NCBI RefSeq assembly: GCF_037392515.1
Contig: NC_090288.1
Span: 248,001-312,000, forward strand
DNA length: 64,000 bases
Direction of reading: 5' to 3'
Source: Haliotis asinina
Taxonomy: Eukaryota; Mollusca; Gastropoda; Lepetellida; Haliotidae
The position numbers and the translations under genes were made by a program. The notes under the pieces are model-generated. The model was not told the DNA's origin. It saw nothing but the letters and a program-made list of their open reading frames with translations, and did not search any database. Below, one piece after another: positions 22,118 to 33,800 of the stretch; the stretch's first letter is position 1, and each line of letters opens with the position of its first letter.

Positions 22118-25030
22118 GTAAGTGAATGGAGGTGATGTTAATGTGACTGAGCAGCTTCAGTGCAGTAGACTGATTTTACTGTTCATGGTGAAAAAAGGGA
22201 AGGATTCTTAAAATTATTAACAGTAGAAGTGGCCATATTTTCAAAAGTTTGTTTTTGATGTGCAATATGTGGTGTACAATAAGGCTGTTACGATTTATTC
22301 ACATATTCGGTGAATCAAACCGTAGCCAGTCATGAATTTTGTTTGTTAATTGTGGTCACCAGAACTGAATATTAATGAATATTTTGGAGGGAGTGTGTGT
22401 TACATGAAACCTTATGTCCTTTTGAAAAGTGAGCTATGCAAGAATAGCCTTGCAGTAGTGCAGGTCATGTTAGTTTGCCATGGCTGCCCATGGTACTGTC
22501 GACTACAATGAGCACATACCAAATTGGAGTGTCATTTAATCAGTGGTCATTGCTGTGACAAATTTACACTGTTAATATGGTCATTCCAGGGCTGTTTTTA
22601 AGATATGTTAACTTACTTATACTAGGTGCAACCTAGGATCAGGTAGACTATAAACAGAGGGAGAGGAAAGTCCTCAAAAAGCCCCTGAACATATGCCTCA
22701 GGTCGTCATGTGCAAAGTGTAGCAATATGGCAGCAGCATAGTATTTAAGATTGAGCCCGGTTTATTTTCAACAACTGATTAAATTCTCTGAGTGTTTTGA
22801 CAACTGAAAACCTACAGGTAGAAGATAACTATGGTGATAAGTTAACTGTGTTGCCACTTCAGTTTAAGTCAAATAATTGTTATTACTGTCAGTATTAAGA
22901 CAGTAGGTTTCATTTTCAAGTCGGTATGTTATAGCTCACTGGTTTCCGTTCTTGATTCACCACGAAGATAGACTAAATTGTGTAGATAAAAACGTCTTTC
23001 ACACTTTCACGCCATTTTTAGAAGCAAAACATACCTTTGGTTAATAGGTATTTGCAAGTTGTAGAGATAGTTTTATGACTTAAAAAAATTGTTAGGGTGT
23101 GTTTGAGGTGTGTTAAAAATATGACATATGGCCGATGTGTTTTGCTCCGCCATTGAAATATCACACGGTGTTGTTTGAGTGTTTCTAGTTATTACTTCAA
23201 AAACATCTTCCACACGTACCTTTAATTCTTACGAGGGGAATATGCTATCAGGAGAAATGTGTTTGCAAGTAATAGGGATAGTTTCACAATCTGAAAAAGA
23301 AGGTATTAAGGTGTATTTGAGGTCAGTGAAAAATATGACATATCGCCAATCTGATCTGATCCACCATTGATGCTTGTGAAGCTTGAAAGTTATAGATCTA
23401 TTACTTCTTTCTTTCTTGTTGATCTTATTATTTGACAAAACTGGAAAGTTGTTTACAACATTTTGTGATAGTTTTAAACTTTCTGGGTTTTCTAGGGTGT
23501 GTGACTGAGTCAGTTAACATTTTGCTAATGTCCATGCAATTCTCCACATGCAATAAGATAACTGAATTTATTATTAATGTAAACATAAATGTCTTAAAGA
23601 AGATTTTTTAAAAAGGACAGCAGATGTTAACATGTGCTCTAACTATACTTTTGCATTCTTTAACATGTTTTGGGAGGGATGGTCGTGTTGTATCATTTAT
23701 TCTTTCATTCATACACATATGTACTTCTTTCTTTTGTTCTTATTCTTTCTTTATTTCTTTTATTCATTCGCATATAATTCTTGCTGTAGATTATCCCTGA
23801 TAAGATAGAAACCAAACTGCACCAGCCAAGTTCTAGTTGCAAAGTAGTGTGTTAAAATGTCAGAGGTTACTGTGCGCATAAACATATTTCTGTGATGTAG
23901 TACCCATGAAACCATGGCAACACAGAGACTTAGCTGATAGCCTTTTACATGAGCTGTCATTGCCAAGACATGTATATATATGGCAATGTTTCAGTGCCAT
24001 AGCTTTCAAAGTTTACAAGGAAAAAGCTGACATATTTATGCTTACCGATTTTATTGCTGATTTATTTGTCAAAATATGACTTGCATGTTGTGCAAGTTAG
24101 TCTCATAACTTAAGTTAGGTTGTACTATGTAACATTGGGCTGCATCAGTGCAAGTAGCAAAGCACTGTAACATTGGGCTGCACCAGTGCAAGTAGCAAAG
24201 CACTGAACTGAGCCCTGCATTCCATACCATGCATCAATCACTTAGGTATAATATTGTATTCGTGAATGATTATTCGGATCCATTACTCAATATTTTGTGA
24301 TGCATATCATATTCGTTACATAGTGTATTCGTCGCAGCCCTAGTGAACAAATGTATGTACTGTTGACCAGTGGTGATGTGAAAGTATGTGTTGTTACAGT
24401 TAAAAATATGCTGTGACAACAGGTATAAGAAACTCCCCCCAAAAATAACAAAAATATAACAGAGACTAAGTCTAACAAAATATAACAGACAAGTCTAAAA
24501 TTTTCAGTAGTATGTATTCAGAAAACAAGGACAAGATACACAAATTCACAAGAGAGGTTTCATGTACAATGCAACAGAGTCAAATCTAAAGTAATGGGTC
24601 ACAGATATAATATCAACTCACCAAAGTCTTGGTTTGAGAGTGATAAACAGATATACTAAATGTAACACGGCGAGTGGTCTTGCAGCGGTTATGTAAGTCA
24701 AACATTGACAGAGGCAGGCTGATTGATATACTCATTATCTAAGCATTTGTTCATATGTGTGTCAACACAACCAGCCTTTATATACACAGTCACTGATTCT
24801 TGAATATTCGAGCAACTACAACCATCGCCATTAACATGGAATTCTCTCGTCTCCCGGAAATACACTCTACTAATCAAAACACAAACTCAAAGGGAGGTAA
24901 CTCTACAGCACTACCTCAAAGCCTGCTGCCAAAGTACGAAAAGCACTGAATATTTATGATACGAAATGTGACCCATAATAATTATCACTTTATCAATAAT
25001 ACAATTTACAGAAAATACACTGTCATTACA
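22118..25030 (+). other. TAF3 intron 1, left part
   Basis: AT-rich intronic DNA. 22980-23540 holds two to three diverged copies of a ~200-bp tandem repeat (GACATATGGCCGATGTGTTT versus GACATATCGCCAATCTGATC are equivalent positions). 24122-24208 holds a 43-bp tandem duplication (TAACATTGGGCTGCA.CAGTG). 24345-24400 is a lone relative of the 125-bp satellite unit. No additional TAF3 coding sequence is expected, because exons 1 and 2 join in phase and in the middle of a conserved block. Confidence 0.6.
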
Positions 25031-26935
25031 GTGTTGACAAGTGATGGTGTGATGTATATAGTGAACAATGTACGTACTATTGACCAGTGATGGTGTAAAA
25101 GCATGTATTGACTATTGACGATGTGATCCACTGTATGTGATGAACAATTTATATACTGTTCACAAGTGATGGTGTGATGTATATAGTGAACAAAGTACGT
25201 ACTATTGACCAGTGATGGTGTAAAAGCATGTATTGACTAGTGACGATGTGATCCACTGTATGTGATGAACAATTTATATACTATTAACAAGTGATGGTGT
25301 GATGTATATAGTGAACAATGTACGTACTATTGACCAGTGATGGTGTAAAAGCATGTATTGACTATTGACGATGTGATCCACTGTATGTGATGAACAATTT
25401 ATATACTGTTCACAAGTGATGGTGTGATGTATATAGTGAACAAAGTACGTACTATTGACCAGTGATGGTGTAAAAGCATGTATTGACTAGTGACGATGTG
25501 ATCCGCTGTATGTGATGAACAATTTATATACTGTTCACAAGTGATGGTGTGATGTATATAGTGAACAATGTACGTACTATTGACCAGTGATGGTGTAAAA
25601 GCATGTATTGACTAGTGACGATGTGATCCACTGTATGTGATGAACAATTTATATACTATTAACAAGTGATGGTGTGATGTATATAGTGAACAATGTACGT
25701 ACTATTGACCAGTGATGGTGTAAAAGCATGTATTGACTATTGACGATGTGATCCACTGTATGTGATGAACAATTTATATACTGTTCACAAGTGATGGTGT
25801 GATGTATATAATGAACAAAGTACGTACTATTGACCAGTGATGGTGTAAAAGCATGTATTGACTAGTGACGATGTGATCCGCTGTATGTGATGAACAATTT
25901 ATATACTGTTGACAAGTGATGGTGTGATGTATATAGTGAACAATGTACGTACTATTGACCAGTGATGGTGTAAAAGCATGTATTGACTAGTGACGATGTG
26001 ATCCACTGTATGTGATGAACAATTTATATACTGTTCACAAGTGATGGTGTGATGTATATAGTGAACAATGTACGTACTATTGACCAGTGATGGTGTAAAA
26101 GCATGTATTGACTAGTGACGATGTGATTCACTGTATGTGATGAACAATTTATATACTGTTCACAAGTGATGGTGTGATGTATATAGTGAACAATGTACGT
26201 ACTATTGACCAGTGATGGTGTAAAAGCATGTATTGACTAGTGACGATGTGATCCACTGTATGTGATGAACAATTTATATACTATTAACAAGTGATGGTGT
26301 GATGTATATAGTGAACAATGTACGTACTATTGACCAGTGATGGTGTAAAAGCATGTATTGACTATTGACGATGTGATCCACTGTATGTGATGAACAATTT
26401 ATATACTGTTCACAAGTGATGGTGTGATGTATATAATGAACAAAGTACGTACTATTGACCAGTGATGGTGTAAAAGCATGTATTGACTAGTGACGATGTG
26501 ATCCGCTGTATGTGATGAACAATTTATATACTGTTGACAAGTGATGGTGTGATGTATATAGTGAACAATGTACGTACTATTGACCAGTGATGGTGTAAAA
26601 GCATGTATTGACTAGTGACGATGTGATCCACTGTATGTGATGAACAATTTATATACTGTTCACAAGTGATGGTGTGATGTATATAGTGAACAAAGTACGT
26701 ACTATTGACCAGTGATGGTGTAAAAGCATGTATTGACTAGTGACGATGTGATTCACTGTATGTGATGAACAATTTATATACTATTGACAAGTGATGGTGT
26801 GATGTATATAGTGAACAATGTACGTACTATTGACCAGTGATGGTGTAAAAGCATGTATTGACTAGTGACGATGTGATCCGCTGTATGTGATGAACAATTT
26901 ATATACTGTTGACAAGTGATGAAGTGCAAGTATGT
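25030..26935 (+). repeat. 125-bp satellite array (15 units) with five-unit higher-order period
   Basis: The junction word ACAAGTGATGGTGTGATGTA recurs at 25037, 25162, 25287, 25412 and so on every 125 bp to 26911. Unit variants are marked by the bases before it (GTTC, ATTA, GTTG) and by AGTGAACAATG versus AATGAACAAAG. The order of variants at 25661-26285 is repeated at 26286-26910; for example the rare ATAATGAACAAAG is at about 25809 and 26434, 625 bp apart. Each unit is itself built of diverged ~40-bp subrepeats around 'TATTGACCAGTGATGGTGT'. Intronic, with no coding potential. Confidence 0.9.
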
Positions 26936-27290
26936 GTTGACCAGTGGAGATGTGAAATAATGTGTTGGCTAGAGATGATGTGATCTGCTGTATGTAGTGA
27001 ACAATGTATGTACTATTGTCGAGTGATGAAGTGAAAGTATGCGTTGACTAGTGATGTGATCTGCTGTTGTGATGAACAATATTTGTACTGTTGACCAGTG
27101 AAGTGAAAGCATGTGTTGACCAGTGATGATGTGATGTATGTAGTAAACAATGTACGCACTACTATTGACCAGTGATGATGTAAAAGTGTGTGTTGACTGG
27201 TGATGATGTGATCTGCTGTATGTAGTGAACAATGTTTGTACTATTAATCAGTGATGAAGTGAAAGCATGTATGGACCAGTGAGGTTATCT
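26936..27290 (+). repeat. Diverged edge of the 125-bp satellite
   Basis: Same words (ACTATTGACCAGTGATGATG, TAGTGAACAATGT, GATCTGCTGTATGTAGTGAA) but with many substitutions and indels. Decay at the edge and homogeneity in the middle are usual for arrays maintained by unequal exchange. Confidence 0.75.
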
Positions 27291-27595
27291 TTGTTGTTTG
27301 ACTTGAGTGGAGAGTTTTGAAGTATTATGGCATGCTGGTTGTCGGTAACCTTCGACATGGATTATTCATGTAAAGATTAGTTTCTGTTCCATGAAGTACC
27401 TGTGTATATACTGTCATCAGGAATGTGATACAAACAATGAGTCAGTGGGTCAGATTGCATATCTGTTGATAGTGTCAGCTTGATCACGGAGGACAGCATT
27501 CAATGATGCAGGCCTCTCACTGGTCAACCAAGGAACACCTAATATTAGCTGATGGTCACCGTTGCCAAGTTTATATGTGTTTGTTTGTGTTGCAG
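27291..27595 (+). other. TAF3 intron 1, right end
   Basis: Unique-looking intronic sequence up to the acceptor TTTGTTTGTGTTGCAG (27580-27595), which has a good pyrimidine/G-T tract. Nothing else recognised. Confidence 0.7.
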
Positions 27596-27841
27596 TTGGT
27601 AGAACTGAGCCAAATCTGGATGATTTGGCCTTGACCTTTCGCCACTATGGTATTCAACTTGGAGAACTTGAAGACTACATACGCCATGTTGAGCCTGTGG
27701 CATTTGCACGAGAAGTGGTGTCTTTTCCTGCCCGGAAACGTAATAACCTCGGATTCCCTAATCCACGAAGTCGGGAGTTACTTCAACATCGAGAAGAACA
27801 TGTACATGATCACCTCCCCTATATGTACCCAGGCATGGAAG
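27596..27841 (+). CDS. TAF3: TAF3 coding exon 2: end of histone fold and conserved N-terminal block
   Basis: Begins in phase 1 with TT completing a Phe codon, then GRTEPNLDDLALTFRHYGIQ and LGELEDYIRHVEPVAF. This aligns to the human order GRT-P-LDD...ELEDYI..(I/V)EPV.F, the third helix of the histone fold and the segment after it. The remainder (residues about 90-137) ends HLPYMYPGME, again a conserved DHLP/DYLP block. The donor is GGCATGGAAG|GTAAGAG, phase 1. The last 8-10 coding bases and the donor are the seed of the 66-bp array that follows. Confidence 0.93.
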
Positions 27842-28335
27842 GTAAGAGTACACTGTATACACAGCCATCGTAGATATATTGTTTGTCCTCAATCCCAGGT
27901 ATGGAGGATAAGAGTACACCGTATACACAGCCATCGTAGATACATTGTTTGTCCTCAATCCCAGGTATGGAGGATAAGAGTACACCGTATACACAGCCAT
28001 CGTAGATACATTGTTTGTCCTCAATCCCAGGTATGGAGGATAAGAGTACACCGTATACACAGCCATCGTAGATATACATTGTTTGTCCTCAATCCCAGGT
28101 ATGGAGGATAAGAGTACACCGTATACACAGCCATCGTAGATACATTGTTTGTCCTCAATCCCAGGTATGGAGGATAAGAGTACACCGTATACACAGCCAT
28201 CGTAGATACATTGTTTGTCCTCAATCCCAGGTATGGAGGATAAGAGGACACCGTATACACAGCCATCGTAGAAATACATTGTTTGTCCTCAATCCCAGGT
28301 ATGGAAGATAAGAGTACACCGTATACACAGCCATA
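27833..28335 (+). repeat. 66-bp minisatellite seeded by the TAF3 exon 2 donor
   Basis: Seven copies follow the seed, with the AG|GTATGGAG word at 27899, 27965, 28031, 28099, 28165, 28231 and 28299 (66 bp apart, twice 68). The seed unit starts inside exon 2 (GGCATGGAAG|GTAAGAGTAC at 27833). In every downstream copy the donor GT has become GA (GGAGGATAAGAG), while each copy keeps a pyrimidine-rich stretch ending TCAATCCCAG that resembles an acceptor. Because 66 is a multiple of three, long frames cross the array on both strands; these are artefacts. Confidence 0.92.
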
Positions 28336-28880
28336 GATCGAAATGAAAAGGAAGATTTTTCCTTGGGAAATAGTGGCCAATATGTGTGGATGGCTACTGG
28401 GGTGAGAAGCAGCAGCGAGCAAGAGCATAATATAATTACACAATCACCTCTCTGCTGTGACAAAGCCGACGAGGTGAGCATAGAGAGCGATGTATTCCAC
28501 CTACTGTGAAGCAGGCTGGAATTATGATTATGGGGTTACCGCTGTGAAAGCAGACAACCAGCAGCATAGCGATTGAGAACTTCTCACCCCAAACAGGCTA
28601 TACACACGATGACGTTTTTTTTCAAGAACATTGAAAGAGAAAAGATACAATGTATATATATATATATATTCGGTTTCCAACGAGTGAGCACGGGGAGGTA
28701 TGGTGGGTTAATAGCTGTACATGACTGTAGAGTTCGGTGATGACGCTAGAAGTGAGGCAACTCAGCGTTATCCTGCTCGTGTTGTGATGACGTAGAGGCT
28801 GATGACGTCATTATTTGACGTAATGCTGCACGCGCCGAGGTCATGTTTATAAACAAAGGCACATGGTATGTCTACGTAGC
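28336..28880. other. Intron 2 insert between the two related arrays, unclassified
   Basis: Separates the 66-bp array from its 70-bp relative. Contains a (TA)n tract at 28655-28672 and a TGACGTCATTATTTGACGTAA pair of CRE-like words near 28800-28825. Not recognised as a known element, although its position suggests an insertion into one ancestral array. Confidence 0.45.
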
Positions 28881-28894
28881 TGCATAATTTGTTC

Positions 28895-29172
28895 ACATAC
28901 CCAGGTGTGGAGAATAAGAGCACACTGTATACACAGCCAAAGATGGTAGATACATTGTCTGTCCACAATCCAAGGTATGGAGGATAAGAGTCCACTGTAT
29001 ACACAGCCATAGATGGTAGATACATTGTCTGTCCACAATCCAAGGTATGGAGGATAAGAGTCCACTGTATACACAACCATAGATGGTAGATACATTGTTT
29101 GTCCACAGTCCAAGGTATGGAGGATAAGAGTCCACTGTATACGCAGCTATAGATGGTAGATGGAGCATGAGA
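28895..29172 (+). repeat. 70-bp array related to the 66-bp array
   Basis: Four units with starts at 28905, 28975, 29045 and 29115. They share GGTATGGAGGATAAGAGT and CACTGTATACACAGCCATAG with the 66-bp array but have TCCAAGG instead of TCCCAGG before the start and an extra GATGG. The loss of CAG in three of four units removes the acceptor-like end seen in the first array. Confidence 0.88.
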
Positions 29173-29185
29173 CTAAGAGTCCTTT

Positions 29186-29305
29186 TGTGTGAAGATGCAC
29201 ATGCTGTGTTTGATATGTGTTAGTGTGTGTCCTGTTGTGTGAAGATGCACATGCTGTGTTTGATATGTGTTAGTGTGTGTTCTGTTGTGTGAAGATACAC
29301 CCATC
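29186..29305 (+). repeat. ~51-bp tandem repeat next to exon 3 acceptor
   Basis: TTGTGTGAAGATGCACATGC, then TGTGTTTGATATGTGTTAGT, is present twice (29187 and 29237) with a third partial copy at 29285. It ends about 30 bp before the exon 3 acceptor. Confidence 0.75.
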
Positions 29306-29335
29306 AGATCCATGTCTGATTCTGTGTTTGTACAG

Positions 29336-29477
29336 ATGAGGTTGAAGAGGAGCCCTCTCTTCCTACACCCTGCCAGCTACCTCAGGAGTCTGTGTCAACA
29401 CTGGCAGTCAGTCCCACCCCTGCGGATAAGCGTCCCCTGTCAAACTCCGCGGAGGGACCCCCACCAAAGAGACCCAG
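29336..29477 (+). CDS. TAF3: TAF3 coding exon 3: acidic start and KRPR-type end
   Basis: The acceptor is TTCTGTGTTTGTACAG. With the G carried from exon 2 the exon reads DEVEEEPSLPTPCQLPQESV, a middle stretch, then DKRPLSNSAEGPPPKRPR. Human TAF3 has the same arrangement of an acidic run, a KRPL block and a KRPR end, which makes the assignment firm despite low complexity. The donor is CCCAG|GTAAGAAG, phase 2. The final Arg codon is completed in exon 4. The KRPR cluster could act in nuclear import (inference). Confidence 0.9.
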
Positions 29478-30124
29478 GTAAGAAGTCAGTAGACAGGCAG
29501 GGTTTGCTGCAGTGCAGGATGTATTATGATAGTAGTAATTTACAAGCTTAACTTTACTGTGCCATTAATACTATTGTTTATCAATTTGTCCAAGGTCAGT
29601 AGCACAAAACAGGGTACACTAGCCAAGAAGACATGTTTCACACATGCTTAAAAACCTTTAGTGCAGTTGTCCTTGGTAAAGCGTATATGAGTGTGAACCT
29701 TGTTTTGGAAAGGTTTGGATCAAGATGAGTTGAAATAGGGAGGTCAGGCTAATTTTGTTGAGGCATTTTATTACTCAGAAGTGTTCACACACTGAGTGAA
29801 AAACACTAATTTTCCTTCATGCTTATTATGCTTATCTCCTCCCTGTGTGTAAAAATGGAGGAACACTTGAAATCCCTTCATTTGAAGTGGATATACAATC
29901 ACACTCAACCACGAACAGTCTCCCTGTTCCCCGACAATATTGGTCACATGCTTGTTACTCTTTCTTTCATCGCCCGACAAGGATGGTTGGAGTGTGGGCC
30001 CCGATACGATGTTTATTTCTGTTTATATTTCAGTCCTTTAATCAAAATTTTGTCAGATTCGGCTTTCTTTCCATATTAACTATCTCTATGATGAGAAATT
30101 ATTGTTAAAATTTACATATTTTTC
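29478..30124 (+). other. TAF3 intron 3, first part, nothing recognised
   Basis: AT-rich sequence; the overlapping frames at 29819-30108 have no domain and lack splice support. Confidence 0.5.
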
Positions 30125-30145
30125 ATGCTTTTGGACACGTTTTCA

Positions 30146-30490
30146 TCATTTGAGATTGTGCTGTCAGTTGATGAAAGCCCCAGCTGTCACCGGTTTATCG
30201 ACATTTATTATGTCCTTCATTCACAGTTAGGGTTAGGGTTAGGGTTAGGGTACCCTAACCCTAACCCTAACCCTAACCCTAACCATTTGAGATTGTGCTG
30301 TCAGTTGATGAAAGCCCCAGCTGTCAGCGCTTTATCGACATTTATTATGTCCTTCATTCACAGTTAGGGTTAGGGTTACCCTAACCCTAACCCTAACCCT
30401 AACCCTAACCATTTGAGATTGTGCTGTCAGTTGATGAAAGCCCCAGCTGTCAGCGGTTTATCTACATTTATTATGTCCTTCATTCACAGT
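30146..30490 (+). repeat. Triplicated 80-bp flank with two head-to-head telomeric repeat runs
   Basis: An 80-bp segment (ATTTGAGATTGTGCTGTCAG ... CCTTCATTCACAG) occurs three times, at 30147, 30285 and 30411. Between copies 1 and 2 (30227-30284) four TTAGGG-type units run into five CCCTAA-type units through the junction GGGTACCC. Between copies 2 and 3 (30364-30410) two TTAGGG units run into about five CCCTAA units through GGGTTACCC. Each insert is thus a G-rich run meeting a C-rich run, able to fold as a perfect hairpin. Confidence 0.92.
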
Positions 30491-33049
30491 TTTTCTTCCA
30501 CTGTTTGCTGTGAACTTTGCAAGAATTTATAAGATACTGAATTTAGATTGTATTTGTTTACTGTTTAAAGACATGATAAGGACAAATTACATAGGCTTTC
30601 TCAATTCATGTCTGGTCATTTGGTTGATAATATGTCTAGTAAGCGTGTGTTAACTACTGCTGATGTTTGTTAAGTGAATCGCCTGCCATACCCAGAATTG
30701 TGATAGCATGAGGTTACGTCCAAGTCTCAGAAAAGGCTGTCTTCAGATCTGATGTCATATCAACCTAAGAAACTGAAGTCATCTGTGTCCTCCAAGACTA
30801 AGTTTACAGCTGCAAAATCTTCTTTGAAACCATGTACCAGAGGTTCAACATAGTCCTTCAGCGACGACATCACTCAGCACCTTATGATGACCCTCCGCTA
30901 CTACTTCACAAGGTACACAGTCGGCAAGACGTCTTAACATTCAGTGAGCCCTAGACCATCATTGACTGTCTCCAGACCACCACTTCCATCTACTGAGAGT
31001 CTACATTCAGCGCTGCCATCAACACGTCAGATACATCATCTACAATTGCTACATGCACCACAGAAGACTTTCCACAATGGGCTTTGCATGCAGCAGTTCA
31101 CCAAACATATGATGAACCTTATGGAGTGCCAATTTGAAGAACAGAGGAAAGGAAAGGTGGTGCGACATTATATAGATATGTAGAGGTTGCGTTATGAACA
31201 TTCGTGTTCACGAAAGTCATTACCATCCGCTGTATCATCTTGATGCAGTTTGGAGGATGCACCATTCATCGACTATCACATTGTGCATTATGAATATGCT
31301 AGACCTTGCTTCCTTTTCAGAGGAGTCCAATGCCCTAACCTATAAAATGATGGACGACACACTGTTCAAGGTGGTGACAAAGTACCAACATCAGCACTTC
31401 CCGTCCTTCAATGCACAGATTTTTTCTCTACACCATTTTGTCCCTCAATGCTCAGAGGTCTCCTGTACATCATATTGAGCCCTTTTTGCAAGCACCTGAG
31501 GTGGACGATGACTACAACCATCAGCGAGGCCTGCAACCATCTCTCCAAGGCAAATGTTGGAAATATCTGCATCTTCCGCTCAGACGAATGTGTTGAAAGA
31601 ATCTACAATCATCGCCTTGGCGTGTGCACTCATGCACCTTCAGCTCTTGAGCAGGAAGGGTTTTCTGCATGCCTCGACAGGACACTACAACTTGAGATAC
31701 TGGTCCTCCTCACTGTTGAACATGGATCTACATCCTTCACTGGAGCATGCATGCATGCATGCATGTGCGAATGCATTCATGGAATGTGGATTATTCTGTT
31801 AAACCGATGGAGCATACAGATGGTCTCTGAAGGGACAATACTTGGATTGATGCTTGCCTAAGCATTCGCGCAAGGGCGTGGAATCTCCACGTTTAACGCC
31901 AGAAGATTCCAACTGAGATGAGGTTAAGATTACTGAAGTCAACCTGTATAAGATGATGGCGGTGTTATCATCAGTTGAAGAACACAGGCACAACTACCTG
32001 GAGGACAGTCTACCTGTGTCAGAATTAAGTGACAGGAGGTTTTGTGTGCTTCAACTCAGTCATCTATGCACAAGCTCACTTTTGTATCTCCGGGACAAGC
32101 CAAATAGCAAAATTAGAGACAAGCCCAAGTGCTAGCGTGGGAGTCAGCGACTGCAGATGTAAACTCTCAACGTGGAAAGACTTCATTTACAGCCCAGATA
32201 ACAGTCTACAGTGTCATTTGATTGACAGCAGATTGTTTATCTGGAGGCTTGCAGCAACAGATGGCAGTTTCTTCAGCAACAGCCAGCCAGCTATAAATAA
32301 ACTTCACATGGATGACAGCTTGCTCACAAGTTACAGTGTTAGCGGTTTGAAGACAAACAAAGATACATCTTCACAGCATATCGTTGAGATTCTGGTACAA
32401 ACGTCATTACACATGAAGCATGTACTTGTTCGTACTACCTTACCTATACGACTGTCTTCATAAATATTCAGCTGATTGAAATGTTCCTGCAGCAATGAGC
32501 ATAGCATACACAGGACGGTATCATTATACCAGAAGATTATTGATGAAGTCAGAGGTGGATCTGACACAGGCTCTAGATTTCAGGGATAAGATTCTTCGCA
32601 GCAAGGTGTTGAGACAAGATACAGGCCTGCGACAGTTTCTTCTCCATCTACTCGCCTCAGCACAGCATTTGACCTGAAGGGGAAGACTACAACTACGGCC
32701 ATTACAACATTTGCACAGGGACTTATTTGACAAAGCTGAACTGCAACAGTCATCTCTACATAGAGGCAGGGTTGGGAACCCACCTAGACAACGAGGTTGC
32801 AGTAGGAATCTGGACAAGCAACGAATGCAGTCTGCATATCATCTGCTTGGAGATGAAAGCTGCAATCAGTGCAGTATTTACAGAGGTCCACAAGAACTAG
32901 GACAACCATCGCTAAAACGGTCAGAGTGGAAGAATCTGCATGTCCATCTGCACACCAAACAAGCTCAAGAGAATCCGTAATCGTACCAGCTATCCGTATG
33001 GTTCATATAACAGCCTGTTTAAAGCATCAAATATAATCCACAAGAGTGG

Positions 33050-33600
33050 CATAGGCGGTAGGCCTTAGCTCCACGCAGATTGACTTGCACATTATATGAT
33101 GATAAATGGATGGGATTTGAGACATATGCGGAAAGGCTTCACAGGATCAAAAGCCTCACATCCTCAAGTAGCAGATTACTTATGTCACTTGTGACATACA
33201 CGAGGACTGAAATGTTCTACGTTAGCAACTTATTTATCAACACTCCATTATAACCATGACAACAGGGATCAATCTGACAAAAGTGCCAGAATTGCTCACA
33301 TTACTATGCTTGTTCAAGCTGGAAGACCAACAACAAAAGTTCAACGCACCAGCTTGGGATTTGAATGTTGTACTTAAACATCTCGTCAGTGATACCTACG
33401 AGCCTCTGAATCTGTGGCTGTTTCTACTTGCCTAGCAAATGCAGCACGGATGTTGGAAATACATGCTTTGGACTTTAATTTGGCTCCTAACATCATGAGA
33501 TTGTACATCAAAGACTGAGATGGGAATTTTTCGCCAAAAATCAACTGCCTGGTTAACCTGACAAACAATTCCACAACCAGCATTATCTACAGTCGTCCTT
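33050..33600 (+). pseudogene. DIRS tyrosine recombinase remnant (copy C)
   Basis: Fragments in several frames match copy A and B: DDKWMGFETYAERLHRIK near 33100, then VPELLTLLCLFKLEDQQQKF near 33285-33340, followed by APAWDLNVVLKHL (about 33346-33384). The catalytic ARVSEIHAL block is represented only by a decayed 'NAARMLEIHALDFN' (about 33437-33478) after frameshifts. Not functional. Confidence 0.6.
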
Positions 33601-33800
33601 GGGTCACAAAAACAGGATTTATCTTTACGTCCAGTCACGGAAATATATGTCCAATGAATGAAAACGAGATGAAAATTCAAGTGATTCAAATGAAGGGAAC
33701 TTGAAAAGGATTTCAAGTGTGCCACTATCTTCGCATAGAAGGAGATAAGCTTAATAAGCAGGAGTCAGGATAAGTATAAAATATCAATTTTATTCAACAA

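Larger units (their letters stand above)
30125..33800 (+). mobile_element. DIRS-type retrotransposon copy C, degraded
   Basis: Left part matches copy B (30290-30540 against 4925-5080). Middle segment 32030-32310 matches 6930-7240 of B. Recombinase remnant 33050-33600. Right end 33690-33800 matches 8650-8750 of B (TATAAAATATCAATTTTATT). It is heavily mutated and no domain is open for its full length. Same orientation as TAF3. Its left end carries telomere-like repeats, listed separately. The stretch 30600-32000 is gag-like by position only. Confidence 0.65.

Noticed and set aside
25030-26935. CRISPR-like array of regularly spaced repeats
   Set aside because: There are no unique spacers: the whole 125-bp unit is repeated. 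Context is a eukaryotic intron.
27647-28481. Long periodic frames on both strands (up to 173 codons) across the 66-bp array
   Set aside because: They exist only because the unit length is a multiple of three. No domain, and they cross the exon 2 donor.
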